DNA of 64,000 nucleotides, taken from assembly GCF_900112975.1 (NCBI RefSeq), contig NZ_FONQ01000016.1, positions 22,541-86,540 of the forward strand, written 5' to 3'. The notes under the pieces are model-generated. The model did no database searches and was not told where the DNA came from. It saw only the letters and a list, made by a program, of their open reading frames with translations. Of the stretch, positions 8,148-17,817 are shown in pieces. A program made the translations under genes and the position numbers. Numbering within the stretch: position 1 is the stretch's first letter; the number at the start of each line of letters is the position of its first letter. Origin of the DNA: Flavobacterium xueshanense. Its GTDB lineage: Bacteria > Bacteroidota > Bacteroidia > Flavobacteriales > Flavobacteriaceae.

Positions 8148-9923
8148 CTAGTTGTATATTTTATGGAATAAATCAATGTATTTTTCCATTACTATTTTTC
8201 GTTTCAGTTTCAGTGTAGGCGTTAGCTGTCCGCCTTCCACAGACCATAAATCTGGTGTGAGCTCAAAACGTTTTATCTTTTCCCAATTTCCGAATTTTTC
8301 ATTCAGGTTGTCAATTTCCACCTGAATTCTTTCGATTACTTTTTCGTTGGCAATTATTTCTTCATTGCTTTTTCCAACGTCTATTCCATGAATAATGGCC
8401 CATTCTTTTATGAAGTCAAAACTCGGCTGAATAAAAGCTGCCGGCATTTTTTGTCCGTCACCAATAACCATGATTTGTTCAATAAAACGCGATTGTTTCA
8501 TTGTATTTTCGATTAATTGTGGTGCTATATATTTACCTCCGGAGGTTTTGAACATTTCTTTCTTTCTATCGGTGATTTTCAAGAATCCGTCTTCGTCAAA
8601 AATCCCAATATCTCCCGTGTGGAAAAAGCCGTTTGTAATTACTTCGTTCGTTAATTTTTCGTCTTTGTAATAACCCAGCATTACGTTCGGTCCTTTGCAA
8701 AGGATTTCACCGTCTTCAGCAATGATAACTTCTACATTGTCGATTACTTTACCTACCGTCCCCACTCTGAAACCACCATTTCTTAAGTCATTTACGGAGA
8801 TTACCGGAGAGGTTTCAGTCAAACCGTATCCTTCCATAACCGGGATTTCGGCAGCGGCAAAAATTCGGGCTAATCGCGGTTGCAAAGCAGCGCTTCCGGA
8901 AACCATTAAATCTAAATTTCCACCTAAACCTTCTTTCCATTTGCTGAAAATCAGTTTACGGGCAATTTTGAGTTGGAACTCATACCAAAATCCATTTTTG
9001 CCATACGGCTCATAGATTAAACCTAAGTCAATTGCCCAAAAGAATAATTTCTTTTTGATGCCGGTTAATTCTGTTCCTTTGGCATATATTTTATCATATA
9101 CTTTCTCAAGAAGCCTAGGTACAGCAGTGATTACCGTTGGTTTTACTTCTTTAAGATTGTCACTGACTCTATCAATTGATTCTCCAAAATATACCGAAAC
9201 ACCGTAATATTGGTATAAATACAAAATCATTCTCTCAAAAATATGACAGATAGGCAGGAAACTTAAAGCGCGGCTTTTTCCTGCTTCAAAAGGAATTCTT
9301 GCCGCGCTATCGATTACATTAGATACAATATTTTTGTGCGAAAGCATAACGCCTTTTGGTCTTCCTGTTGTTCCGGAAGTATAAATAATAGTCGCTAAAT
9401 CTTCTGTTTTTACGTTGTTTTTACGTTGTTCCACCTCATCTTGGTTTCCGGTGTCTACACCAAGAATCAATAATTCATTCCAGTTTTTACACCCTTCAAT
9501 TTCGTTGAAAGAGTATACTTCTTTTATACTAGGGACTTTAGCTCTAATTAAATTTACTTTTCGAAGTACTTCAGCATCCGATACAAAACAATAAATCGCA
9601 CCTGAATGATTCAGGATGTATTCATAATCTTCTTCAGAAATGGTTGGATAAATAGGAACAGTTTGCGCTCCGGTTTGCAAAGCACCAATATCCATAATAT
9701 TCCATTCGGTTCTGTTATTAGACGAAATAATGGCAATTTTATCGTCTTTTTGAACGCCCAATCGGAGTAATGCTCTCGAAATGGCGTTAGCTTTTGCAAT
9801 ATATTCCTGGGTCGATGTTTTTACCCAGACACCGTTGTGTTTGCTTACTAAAGCATCCGGAATGGAATTGTATTTTTCTTGCTGATAATAGGGAAAATCA
9901 AAGAGGCGAGTGATATTTATCAT
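8148..9923 (-). CDS. Long-chain fatty acid--CoA ligase (AMP-forming)
   Basis: 591 residues, ANL superfamily. The P-loop-like AMP-binding signature IIYTSGTTGRPKGVMLSHKN is at about 178-197. Further core motifs are VMEGYGLTETSP, GEILCKGPNVMLGYY and the hinge GFFHTGDIGIFDEDGFLKITDRKKEMFKTSGGKYI. The long-chain (FAA/FadD15-like) subgroup is suggested by the GG(K)YIAP ending and by the size. It activates free fatty acids to acyl-CoA and would feed the beta-oxidation operon 1.5 kb away on the same strand. Upstream lies the 1.4-kb gene-free stretch, so its promoter is in 9924 onwards; I could not place it exactly. Confidence 0.92.
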   Translation of the reverse strand: MINITRLFDFPYYQQEKYNSIPDALVSKHNGVWVKTSTQEYIAKANAISRALLRLGVQKDDKIAIISSNNRTEWNIMDIGALQTGAQTVPIYPTISEEDYEYILNHSGAIYCFVSDAEVLRKVNLIRAKVPSIKEVYSFNEIEGCKNWNELLILGVDTGNQDEVEQRKNNVKTEDLATIIYTSGTTGRPKGVMLSHKNIVSNVIDSAARIPFEAGKSRALSFLPICHIFERMILYLYQYYGVSVYFGESIDRVSDNLKEVKPTVITAVPRLLEKVYDKIYAKGTELTGIKKKLFFWAIDLGLIYEPYGKNGFWYEFQLKIARKLIFSKWKEGLGGNLDLMVSGSAALQPRLARIFAAAEIPVMEGYGLTETSPVISVNDLRNGGFRVGTVGKVIDNVEVIIAEDGEILCKGPNVMLGYYKDEKLTNEVITNGFFHTGDIGIFDEDGFLKITDRKKEMFKTSGGKYIAPQLIENTMKQSRFIEQIMVIGDGQKMPAAFIQPSFDFIKEWAIIHGIDVGKSNEEIIANEKVIERIQVEIDNLNEKFGNWEKIKRFELTPDLWSVEGGQLTPTLKLKRKIVMEKYIDLFHKIYN

Positions 9924-10390
9924 TATGGAAATGTTGGTTTTGTTCGCAAATTAAAAAAAAATTAGCGATAAATTTTAAAATTTGGAAATAATATCGCAAA
10001 ATTTTGAAAGCATTGTTGATTATTAACGAAATCGTTTTCTTGAAGGGATTATCAAAGAGATTTTCCTAATAAAAAAGCATTTCTTTTCAAGAGGGCTCAC
10101 ACTACTATTTTGCAATTTTAAATAATTCTTGATTTGTTAAAAGTTTAGATTAAAGTGTTCTCAAGGCATTTTTGGAGGTTACATAATTTAATTTTTTAAA
10201 CCTCAACAGGAGTTTTATTATTTAATGTTGAAAGTGCTTTAAATGTGATAAATATATATTAGTACTAAAGTACTTTTTTATAATTTACCCGTCTAAAAAT
10301 AATTTTTTGCCACGAAATTTTTAGTGATAAATTAGTACTCTATTCTCTAATTCATAAATTTTGACATCGATAGAGGAAAAGGAATTGCTC

Positions 10391-10422
10391 CGCTCAACTT
10401 TTGGTTGGTTAAAAGTTAAGCG
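10391..10422. repeat. 12-bp inverted repeat (hairpin)
   Basis: CGCTCAACTTTT (10391-10402) pairs with AAAAGTTAAGCG (10411-10422) with one G-T wobble, around an 8-nt loop. No T tract follows on either strand, so it is not a standard terminator, and no gene ends nearby. Confidence 0.6.
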
Positions 10423-10827
10423 AATACAATAGGCATCTGTCTTCATCGTTAATGTTCTAATTTTTGTTTACTAATTCAAAATATTAGAAAAGGAAAATAA
10501 TACAGCCTAAATTTTTAGCACGTAAGAACATACTGCAATTCCGTCAACAATTTTTTTTAAACCACTCATTAAAACCCTTAATTATTCTTTTATTGGCTTA
10601 GTGATTGTATTAATTAACTAATTACAAAAGTGGTATTTTTTATTCATAAGTTTTTATTAATGTTTGTAATGTTTTACATTAAATAAATTTATGGTACTTT
10701 AAATGGACAACCTTCTGTTCTGCTTAAAGCAAATTAATCTCGGAGCATGGTAAAGCAATCCGTACAGCACAATTGGGCTTAAGCATACGTTTTTTAGTTA
10801 AAATATTGCTAATGTTAGATGAGTAAC

Positions 10828-10918
10828 GCTTGGCTATGATTTTATGTAGTAATACAGCCGGCGCAGCTTTTGGTAACCTTGGCGCTGTAAAATATAAAAT
10901 CAGTTACATAGAGTAAGC
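10828..10918. repeat. Long imperfect palindrome with internal loops
   Basis: Nested pairing segments run GCTT/AAGC, CTATG/CATAG, ATTTTAT/ATAAAAT, TACAGC/GCTGTA and GC/GC, separated by unequal unpaired pieces (gg vs agt, none vs cagtta, gtagtaa vs aaat) around a loop at 10863-10881. This could be a structured RNA, a REP-like element or a recombination-type folded site. Confidence 0.5.
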
Positions 10919-11275
10919 TGCAAAACTGATGTTCACAAACTTACTTTAATACTAAGAGGCAAAATTTTGTAATAATGGCTAATACAATATTATTTCCTTT
11001 GACGCTCGTTTGCAGAGAGTTCTTGCCTATTTGTGTAAACTAAGCGCAGCGTTTTCGATCTTTTTTTTTTTTTGAATAATCTTAAAATCTATTTTCAGCA
11101 ATTTACGTTGCAAAGTACTTAATTAAGCCAATTATTTAAATAGATGTTTCAGTTGAAAATGAGCAGTATAGAAGATGATTTAAAAAAAAATTCAAAATTA
11201 TATTGTAAAATTTTTGAAAATATTGTTGAAATGCAATGCCGTTGTTTCACTTAAATCAAATTTTAAGATTGTTTC

Positions 11276-11312
11276 GTAAAAAAAAGCGCTCCTTATTCAG
11301 GAACGCCTTTCA
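11276..11312 (-). terminator. Rho-independent terminator of purL
   Basis: On the minus strand AAAGGCGTTCC pairs over 11 bp (two G-T wobbles) with GGAGCGCTTTT around a 7-nt loop and runs into a T tract (TTTTTTAC). It begins about 18 bp after the purL stop codon. Confidence 0.75.
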
Positions 11313-11329
11313 AAAATCTATTTTGTAAC

Positions 11330-14300
11330 TTATTTTTTATCCATCCATTTTCTGGCATTGACAAACGCTTCATGCCAAGGCGAAACTTCATCGTCTCTAT
11401 CTTTCGGATAATGTGCCCAATTCCATTGGAACGTAGAACGCTCAATGTGCGGCATCATAACCAAGTGACGTCCTGTTTTGTCGCAAAGCATCGCAACATC
11501 ATAATGCGATCCGTTTGGGTTAGCAGGATAGCCTTCATAGGCATATTTAGAAACAATATTGTAGTTTTCTTCGCCCATTGGCAAATTGAATTTACCCTCA
11601 CCATGCGAAACCCAAACTCCTAGTGTACTTCCTGCTAATGAAGAAAGCATCACCGAATTATTTTCTTGTATCGTTACCGATGTAAAAATACTTTCGTGTT
11701 TGTTACTTTCGTTATGCAGCATTTTTCCGTGAACTTCATGCTCCGGATTAATTACTTCCAGTTCCATAAACAATTGACAACCATTACAGATTCCAACAGA
11801 TAAAGTGTCGTCCCTTCTAAAGAAATTGTTTAAAGCTATTTTTGCTTTTTCATTGTATAAAAATGCTCCGGCCCAACCTTTGGCAGAACCTAAAACATCT
11901 GAATTGGAGAAACCACCAACAGCTCCAATAAACTGAATGTCTTCCAAAGTTTCACGACCTGAAATCAAATCGGTCATGTGAACGTCTTTTACATCAAAAC
12001 CGGCTAAGTACATGGCATTTGCCATTTCACGCTCAGAATTACTTCCTTTTTCACGGATAATAGCTGCTTTTGGACGCGTTTTAGAATTGTCGATAACTGG
12101 TTTTTTTCCTGTAAAATGTGTTGGAAAAGTATAGTTTAAGGCTTGATTTTTATAATTGTCAAAACGCGCTTGAGCCGCCCCGTTTTTCGATTGTTTTTGA
12201 TCCAATAAGAAAGAAGTTTTATACCAAACATCTCTGTATTTAGCAATGTCTAACTTGCAAGGACCAAAATCTAAAGTCGCTTCATTTGTAGCGGTTCCCA
12301 ATTTATAGAAAGAAACGTTATTGGCGCTTAATTTAGATTCAACATCAGCATCTGATTTTGCTTGGAAAACAATTCCGATATTTTCAGCAAAAAGATATTT
12401 GATGATGTCTTTTTCTTCGAAAACGGAGAAGTCTATTTTAGCTCCTAAATTCACATCGGCAAAACACATTTCTAATAAAGTTGTGATCAATCCACCACTT
12501 CCAATATCGTGTCCTGCAAGGATATTGTTGTTTAAAATTAATTCTTGTATTGTATTAAACGCTCTTTTAAAAAATGCAGCGTCTTTAATCGTTGGTACTT
12601 CCTTTCCAATAGTATTCAACGTTTGTGCGAACGAAGAACCGCCTAATTTGAAATCATCTTGTGACAAATTGATATAATAAATAGAACCGCCGTCTCTTTG
12701 TAAAACGGGTTCCACTACTTTTCTGATGTCGGTACAATTTCCACCTGCTGAAATAATTACTGTTCCCGGTGCGATTACCTCTTCATTTGGATATTTCTGT
12801 TTCATTGAAAGTGAATCTTTTCCTGTTGGAATATTGATTCCCAATTCGATTGCAAAATCAGAACAACCTTGAACTGCTGCATACAAACGCGCATCTTCCC
12901 CTTCGTTTTTACACGCCCACATCCAGTTAGCCGAAAGTGAAATTCCGTCTAAACCATCTTTTATTGGAGCCCAAACTATGTTAGACAATGCTTCTGCAAT
13001 AGCCGTTCTGCTCCCTGCAACGGGATCAATCAATGCTGCAACAGGAGAATGACCTATTGAAGTGGCAACTCCTTCTATTCCTTGGTAATCCAAGGCCATT
13101 ACACCGCAATTGTTCAATGGCAATTGCAAGGGACCGGCGCATTGCTGTTTAGCCACTTTACCACCCACACAACGGTCCACTTTATTGGTCAACCAGTCTT
13201 TACAAGCTACTGCTTCCAGTTGAAGGACTTGCTCTAGATACGTTGAGATGTTCTTCTTATGGTACACTAAATCAGTATAATTTCTTTTGATTGTTTTGTC
13301 TGTCATGACCACTTTTGGAGAACTTCCAAAAAAGTCTTCCAAGGCAAAATCCATTGGTTTAGCACCAGTTGATTTTGATTCGAAAGTAAAACGGTGGTCT
13401 CCAGTTACATCACCCACTTGATACATTGGAGAACGTTCCCGGTCGGCAATTTTTTGCAGTAAATCAATATTTTCTTTACCAATAACCAATCCCATTCTTT
13501 CTTGAGATTCGTTACCAATAATTTCTTTTGCCGAAAGGGTAGGATCTCCTACAGGCAATTTGTCTAAATCAATTAATCCACCGGTATCTTCCACTAATTC
13601 CGAAAGACAGTTTAAATGTCCTCCAGCTCCATGATCGTGAATGGAGACAATTGGATTAATATCGCTTTCTACCAGACCACGAATGGCGTTGGCAGCACGT
13701 TTTTGCATTTCTGGGTTCGAACGTTGGATCGCGTTCAACTCAATTCCTGAACTGAAAGCACCTGTATCTGCTGAAGAAACGGCAGCGCCACCCATTCCGA
13801 TTCTATAATTTTCACCACCAAGGATAACAATTTTATCGCCTGTTTGTGGTTTTTTCTTTATTGCCTGATCTAATTTTCCGTAACCAATTCCACCCGCTTG
13901 CATAATCACTTTGTCGAAACCTAGTTTGCGTGCGTCTTCTTCGTGTTCGAAAGTCAGAATAGAACCTGTAATTAACGGTTGTCCAAATTTATTTCCAAAA
14001 TCAGAAGCTCCGTTGGAAGCTTTGATTAAAATATCCATTGGGGTTTGATACAACCATTTTCTTTCGGGCATACCGTTTTCCCAAGGTCTGTTTTCGGCTA
14101 AACGAGAGTATGAAGTCATGTAAACTGCCGTTCCAGCCATTGGCAAAGAACCTTGTCCTCCTGCTAAACGATCCCGAATCTCTCCTCCAGAACCTGTTGC
14201 AGCTCCGTTGAAAGGCTCAACGGTTGTCGGGAAATTATGTGTTTCTGCTTTTAATGAAATAACCGAATCAAATTCTTTTATTTCGTAAAAATCAGGTTTG

Positions 14301-14983
14301 TCAGCGCTCTTTGGAGCAAATTGTTGTACACGAGGACCTTTTACAAAAGCAACGTTATCTTTATAAGCCGAAACAATATCGTTCGGATTTTCCTGTGATG
14401 TTTTCTTGATTAATTTGAATAAAGAAGATTCTTTTTCTTCCCCGTCAATGATAAATTTCCCGTTGAAAATCTTGTGACGACAGTGTTCTGAATTGGCTTG
14501 TGAAAAACCAAAAATCTCAGAATCTGTTAGTTTTCGCCCTAATTTAATCGCTAGATTATCTAAGTATTCTACTTCCTCAGGACTTAAGGATAATCCTTCT
14601 TGTTTGTTGTAAGCCGCAATATCATCGATGTCCAAAATGGCTTCCGGCATTACGTTAATAGTGAAAATATCTTGATTCAATTCGGCGTATTTTTGCGAAA
14701 GCATCGGATCAAAATCAAAGAAATCAGCAGTTGCTTTGTGAAATTCTTCGATTCTGATGATTCCGGAAATTCCCATATTTTGGGTAATTTCCACAGCATT
14801 GGTGCTCCACGGCGTTATCATAGTGGCGCGAGGACCAACAAAAAAATCCGTCAGTACGGATTTTTCTATTTTATTTGAATCGGCAAAAAGCCAGTTAAGT
14901 TTTGAAATGTCTTGAGCCGAAATTTCGTTTTGCGTTTGTACTGCAAAAACAGTTTTGCTTTGGTTTTCAAAGAAATGGATCAT
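11330..14983 (-). CDS. purL: Phosphoribosylformylglycinamidine synthase (single-chain PurL)
   Basis: Fourth step of purine synthesis: FGAR + ATP + glutamine to FGAM. The protein has about 1217 residues, the long fused form with the PurS-like N-terminal part, two AIRS-like ATP-binding halves and a C-terminal class-I glutaminase. Visible motifs are the substrate loop ETHNFPTTVEPFNGAATGSGG, GGHLNCLSELVEDTGG, and the glutaminase nucleophile region GICNGCQLF with the later PHIERSTFQWNW. The reading frame opens at 15013, but that codon is a TTG lying inside the TAAATTTG -10 box (15011-15018). The ATG at 14983 (MIHFFENQSK) is therefore taken as the start. It is a single gene with its own promoter and terminator. 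Confidence 0.95.
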   Translation of the reverse strand: MIHFFENQSKTVFAVQTQNEISAQDISKLNWLFADSNKIEKSVLTDFFVGPRATMITPWSTNAVEITQNMGISGIIRIEEFHKATADFFDFDPMLSQKYAELNQDIFTINVMPEAILDIDDIAAYNKQEGLSLSPEEVEYLDNLAIKLGRKLTDSEIFGFSQANSEHCRHKIFNGKFIIDGEEKESSLFKLIKKTSQENPNDIVSAYKDNVAFVKGPRVQQFAPKSADKPDFYEIKEFDSVISLKAETHNFPTTVEPFNGAATGSGGEIRDRLAGGQGSLPMAGTAVYMTSYSRLAENRPWENGMPERKWLYQTPMDILIKASNGASDFGNKFGQPLITGSILTFEHEEDARKLGFDKVIMQAGGIGYGKLDQAIKKKPQTGDKIVILGGENYRIGMGGAAVSSADTGAFSSGIELNAIQRSNPEMQKRAANAIRGLVESDINPIVSIHDHGAGGHLNCLSELVEDTGGLIDLDKLPVGDPTLSAKEIIGNESQERMGLVIGKENIDLLQKIADRERSPMYQVGDVTGDHRFTFESKSTGAKPMDFALEDFFGSSPKVVMTDKTIKRNYTDLVYHKKNISTYLEQVLQLEAVACKDWLTNKVDRCVGGKVAKQQCAGPLQLPLNNCGVMALDYQGIEGVATSIGHSPVAALIDPVAGSRTAIAEALSNIVWAPIKDGLDGISLSANWMWACKNEGEDARLYAAVQGCSDFAIELGINIPTGKDSLSMKQKYPNEEVIAPGTVIISAGGNCTDIRKVVEPVLQRDGGSIYYINLSQDDFKLGGSSFAQTLNTIGKEVPTIKDAAFFKRAFNTIQELILNNNILAGHDIGSGGLITTLLEMCFADVNLGAKIDFSVFEEKDIIKYLFAENIGIVFQAKSDADVESKLSANNVSFYKLGTATNEATLDFGPCKLDIAKYRDVWYKTSFLLDQKQSKNGAAQARFDNYKNQALNYTFPTHFTGKKPVIDNSKTRPKAAIIREKGSNSEREMANAMYLAGFDVKDVHMTDLISGRETLEDIQFIGAVGGFSNSDVLGSAKGWAGAFLYNEKAKIALNNFFRRDDTLSVGICNGCQLFMELEVINPEHEVHGKMLHNESNKHESIFTSVTIQENNSVMLSSLAGSTLGVWVSHGEGKFNLPMGEENYNIVSKYAYEGYPANPNGSHYDVAMLCDKTGRHLVMMPHIERSTFQWNWAHYPKDRDDEVSPWHEAFVNARKWMDKK

Positions 14984-15010
14984 TGTTATGTAGTTTGTTG
15001 TATTGCGGTG

Positions 15011-15018
15011 CAAATTTA
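15011..15018 (-). promoter_or_regulatory. purL promoter -10 box
   Basis: TAAATTTG on the minus strand matches TAnnTTTG and lies 27 bp before the chosen purL ATG, leaving a short leader. No convincing TTG was found at the -33 distance. Confidence 0.5.
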
Positions 15019-15041
15019 GTCAATTAAGATTAAATTTTGGG

Positions 15042-15071
15042 TATAAAAAAAGCGGCAAATTTGCCGCTTTC
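15042..15071 (-). terminator. Terminator of the nuclease pseudogene
   Basis: The perfect 22-bp palindrome AAAGCGGCAAA/TTTGCCGCTTT (15049-15070) is followed on the minus strand by TTTTTTAT. The same palindrome ends the intact nuclease gene at 18845-18868, so the duplication included the terminator. Confidence 0.8.
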
Positions 15072-15075
15072 CCAA

Positions 15076-16049
15076 TTAGTTGATTATTAATTTCTTTATG
15101 ACCGAATCCGAACCGATGCTAACTCGAACCAAGTACGTTCGTTTTACACTATTTGGTAACGTAATTGCTGATCTGGTACTGTTTTCTTCTTCAAAAATCT
15201 TCTGACCAATTATAGAATAAATTTCGATAGCATATATTTTATTTGAATTATTGATGAAGAAAGTTCCATTGGATGGATTTGGATAGAGTGCGATATCATT
15301 GATATCCAAAGCAATGCTGGTTTTTGGCGCGTTTTCGGCCATGCTACGTCCTAAATTGTTACACGTATCAGAAGTGTAAGAATCCCACTGCGTTGTTTTA
15401 TTAAAAGTAGTAGTTGGAGAAGTAACGGTAGATTTCCTTCTGATAGTCTAATCCGCTGCAAAGTTTGCCGTTCCGCCGTTAAAAGTTCCTGTGATATCAA
15501 TTAAATCGCCGTTTTTGAATAAACCTACAGCGTCATTTCTGTTAAAAGTCATTGCAGTTTCAGCTGTAAAAAGGTTTGCAGAGGCTATAGGATAATAAAT
15601 GGAGGCCATTAAACTATTTACAATAGTGAATTTACTTCCACTACTCAAAGTTCCTGTTAGACTTAATCTATACTTCAAGCGCCGGCACCTTTCGTTTGTT
15701 TTTGGATGCTATAAATCGATAAGTCGATTGTTGCGCCAGTTGCATTCTAAATTTCCAACGCTTTATTGTTTGAGGAACCTTCAATATATTCAGAAAACAA
15801 CAAGTCCGTTGCAGTTGAGCTACCCGCTGCAGCAGTTGTAACATTTACCGTGTTACTTGCTGTAGGCATATTTCCTGCGGCATATTTAGCTTTTAAAGAG
15901 AAAGAGAAGGCAGTAGAAGCGGTTAGTCCCGTGATAGTTGTTGATGTACTGGATACAGTTGCTTTTAAAGCACTGTTCAAGTTTACATTATATCCACTCA
16001 CTCTAATATTATCAGTAGAGGCCGTCCAGCTAAGTAGAGATCTTAATTT
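15076..16049 (-). pseudogene. Broken 3' part of a second endonuclease I / T9SS cargo gene
   Basis: Minus-strand translation matches the C-terminal third of the intact gene at 18873-21428: a fibronectin-III segment (DNIRVSGYNVNLNSALKATV), a lamin-tail domain (DLLFSEYIEGSSNNKALEI) and a type IX sorting domain (ALYPNPSNGTFFIN ... IKKLIIN). Lesions include a stop after KALEI (TAG at the Ser codon of the intact copy), TGG to TGA in GAGAW followed by a one-base deletion, and CAA to TAG in AVDQTIRR. The nuclease domain itself is absent. The 5' edge abuts the stop codon of the Rieske oxidoreductase at about 16050. The fibronectin segment starts like the first and ends like the second fibronectin repeat of the intact protein. 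Confidence 0.9.
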
Positions 16050-17651
16050 TTAGATTTTAGGCTCATTGTGCATAATTTTTTTTAAATCTGATGATGCCGG
16101 TCCATTTATCACATTACCTACTTTTGTGAAACGAGAACCGTGCATTGGACAATCGAATGTTTTTTCATCGGCATTCCATTGCAGTATGGCACCTAAGTGA
16201 GGACATACCGCAGAACAGGTATGAAGATTATTTTGTTCATCACGATAGGCTGTTATTTTCTTTAACCCTACTGAAATTATTCCACCTTCACCTGGTTTTA
16301 AATCGGTTACTTCCTTTAAATCTTCCGGAACAACATAGTCAGCAAATTGCGCAACCATGTTTCCAATCTCGTGCAGGTAATCACCAGTTTTTTTTAGGCT
16401 TATGCGAGACGGGCTGTATATTTCAATCCAAGGATTCTCTTTTCCGGTAATTATATCGTTAATAATCATTCCCCCAAGTGTTCCATGTGTCATACCGTTA
16501 CCGGAATCGCCTGTGATAATGTAAATGTTGTCTTCCCCAGGATTTTTGCCAATGTATGCCAATGAATCAAGAGGTTCCATAACCTGACCTGACCATTTGA
16601 ATTCAATAGCTCCAGTTACAGGAAAATGTTTTTTTGTCCATTTTTCTAATTTCGCATAACGGTCTTCTTCTTTAATATTTTCGTCATCTGCCTGCCCCGT
16701 GCGATGGTCTTCACCACCAGCAATCAACAAGTCATACTGTTCATCATATTCTTCTAAACGGACATAATGGTACGGTTTTACGATCCATTTTGCACTCATA
16801 TCGCCAGTGTCCCACCATAATGCGTAGGGGAGTTTTCCTTTAAGAATTTTAATACCTATAACATAGGATCGATAAGGCCATTGCTTAGTATGCATCGTTA
16901 CCCAGTCGTTAATCGGGGTGTTGGTTGCAACTACAATGTGATTTGCTTTTACTTTAAAACCGTTTGCAGTAGCGCCCTGAGTAGTTATATTTTCTGCTTT
17001 TGTTTGTGTATATATTTTTCCACCTAAGTTTATTAAAGCTTCTGCCAATCCTTTAATATAAAGCAGTATGTGGAATTGTGCTTGATCTGAAAACTTAATA
17101 CACAAATTGCTGTCTTCCGAAACTATAGAAGGGATATAATTTAACATCTCTGTAGTAAGTCCTGCACGTTTTGTAGCTTCGTATTCTTTTTCCAAAGTTT
17201 CTACTGTGTCAGAAGAACTTAAAAACAAATAACCATCAACTCTTTTAAAATGACAATCAATATTATGATGTTCTACTGTATTGGCTATCCATTCAATTGC
17301 AGCCATATGGCTATTAGCTATTAATTTTGCAGCTTGTTCATCGAAATTTTCTTCCAATTCAAAATACCGATCGTCAAGCGCACAAGTAAGATGAGCGGTA
17401 GTTCTTCCAGTTTCACCGCTTCCTATATATCCGTCTTCCACTAAAATTACTTTTCGTCCCGACTTTGCAAGACAGTAGGCGGTAGTCAGTCCCGCAATGC
17501 CGCCTCCTATCACTAAAATATCTGTATCAATATTTTGGTTTAATTTCTCAAAAGTTAGCTTCTCAATATTGGAAGAAAACCAATACGAAAGATTAGTTCC
17601 AGAAGTTACAGTGCCATCTTCGAACTCGAGTGTATGATTAGACGTTTTCAT
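16050..17651 (-). CDS. FAD-dependent oxidoreductase with C-terminal Rieske [2Fe-2S] domain
   Basis: 533 residues. A DAO-type FAD fold starts with ILVIGGGIAGLTTAYCLAKSG (about 45-65) and has ETGRTTAHLT and the closing GDSGNGMTHGTLGG. The Rieske domain occupies about residues 450-533, with cluster ligands in CPHLGA and CPMHGSRF (C-x-H, then C-x2-H). This glycine/D-amino-acid-oxidase-like plus Rieske architecture is common in environmental bacteria, but its substrate is not established. It lies alone between a nuclease pseudogene, whose remnant begins directly after this stop codon, and a dead transposase, so local rearrangement is likely. No partner gene is visible. Confidence 0.88.
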   Translation of the reverse strand: MKTSNHTLEFEDGTVTSGTNLSYWFSSNIEKLTFEKLNQNIDTDILVIGGGIAGLTTAYCLAKSGRKVILVEDGYIGSGETGRTTAHLTCALDDRYFELEENFDEQAAKLIANSHMAAIEWIANTVEHHNIDCHFKRVDGYLFLSSSDTVETLEKEYEATKRAGLTTEMLNYIPSIVSEDSNLCIKFSDQAQFHILLYIKGLAEALINLGGKIYTQTKAENITTQGATANGFKVKANHIVVATNTPINDWVTMHTKQWPYRSYVIGIKILKGKLPYALWWDTGDMSAKWIVKPYHYVRLEEYDEQYDLLIAGGEDHRTGQADDENIKEEDRYAKLEKWTKKHFPVTGAIEFKWSGQVMEPLDSLAYIGKNPGEDNIYIITGDSGNGMTHGTLGGMIINDIITGKENPWIEIYSPSRISLKKTGDYLHEIGNMVAQFADYVVPEDLKEVTDLKPGEGGIISVGLKKITAYRDEQNNLHTCSAVCPHLGAILQWNADEKTFDCPMHGSRFTKVGNVINGPASSDLKKIMHNEPKI

Positions 17652-17817
17652 TTGAATTTATTTCGTTAAATTTTTGCATTAAATAAAGATATTAATTACT
17701 GACAGTTAGAATGTTATAGAATTTAATAAATATATTATAATATTTAAAGTTTTGTTCCTATTTAAATTATTTAGAGGTATTCTGATAATTACTTATCATT
17801 TGATTTGTATTTAAAGT

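Larger units (their letters stand above)
9924..11278. other. Gene-free 1.35-kb spacer with hairpins
   Basis: No reading frame of credible length or composition was found on either strand, and no tRNA fold. It contains a strong 12-bp hairpin at 10391-10422, a long imperfect multi-stem palindrome at 10828-10918, and a 'TTTTTTGCCACGAA' string at 10303-10316 that recurs at 63251-63264. The stretch 10980-11055 is GC-richer than its flanks but encodes nothing recognisable. It may be a graveyard of decayed sequence or may hold unannotated RNA. Confidence 0.6.

Noticed and set aside
10720..11060. Chromosomal integron attC site
   Set aside because: Bulged stems are suggestive, but core-site consensus is only partly matched, and there is no integrase or cassette gene.
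14984..15013. Ten-residue N-terminal extension of PurL
   Set aside because: Its start would be a TTG lying inside the -10 box. MIHFFENQ at 14983 is the normal PurL beginning.
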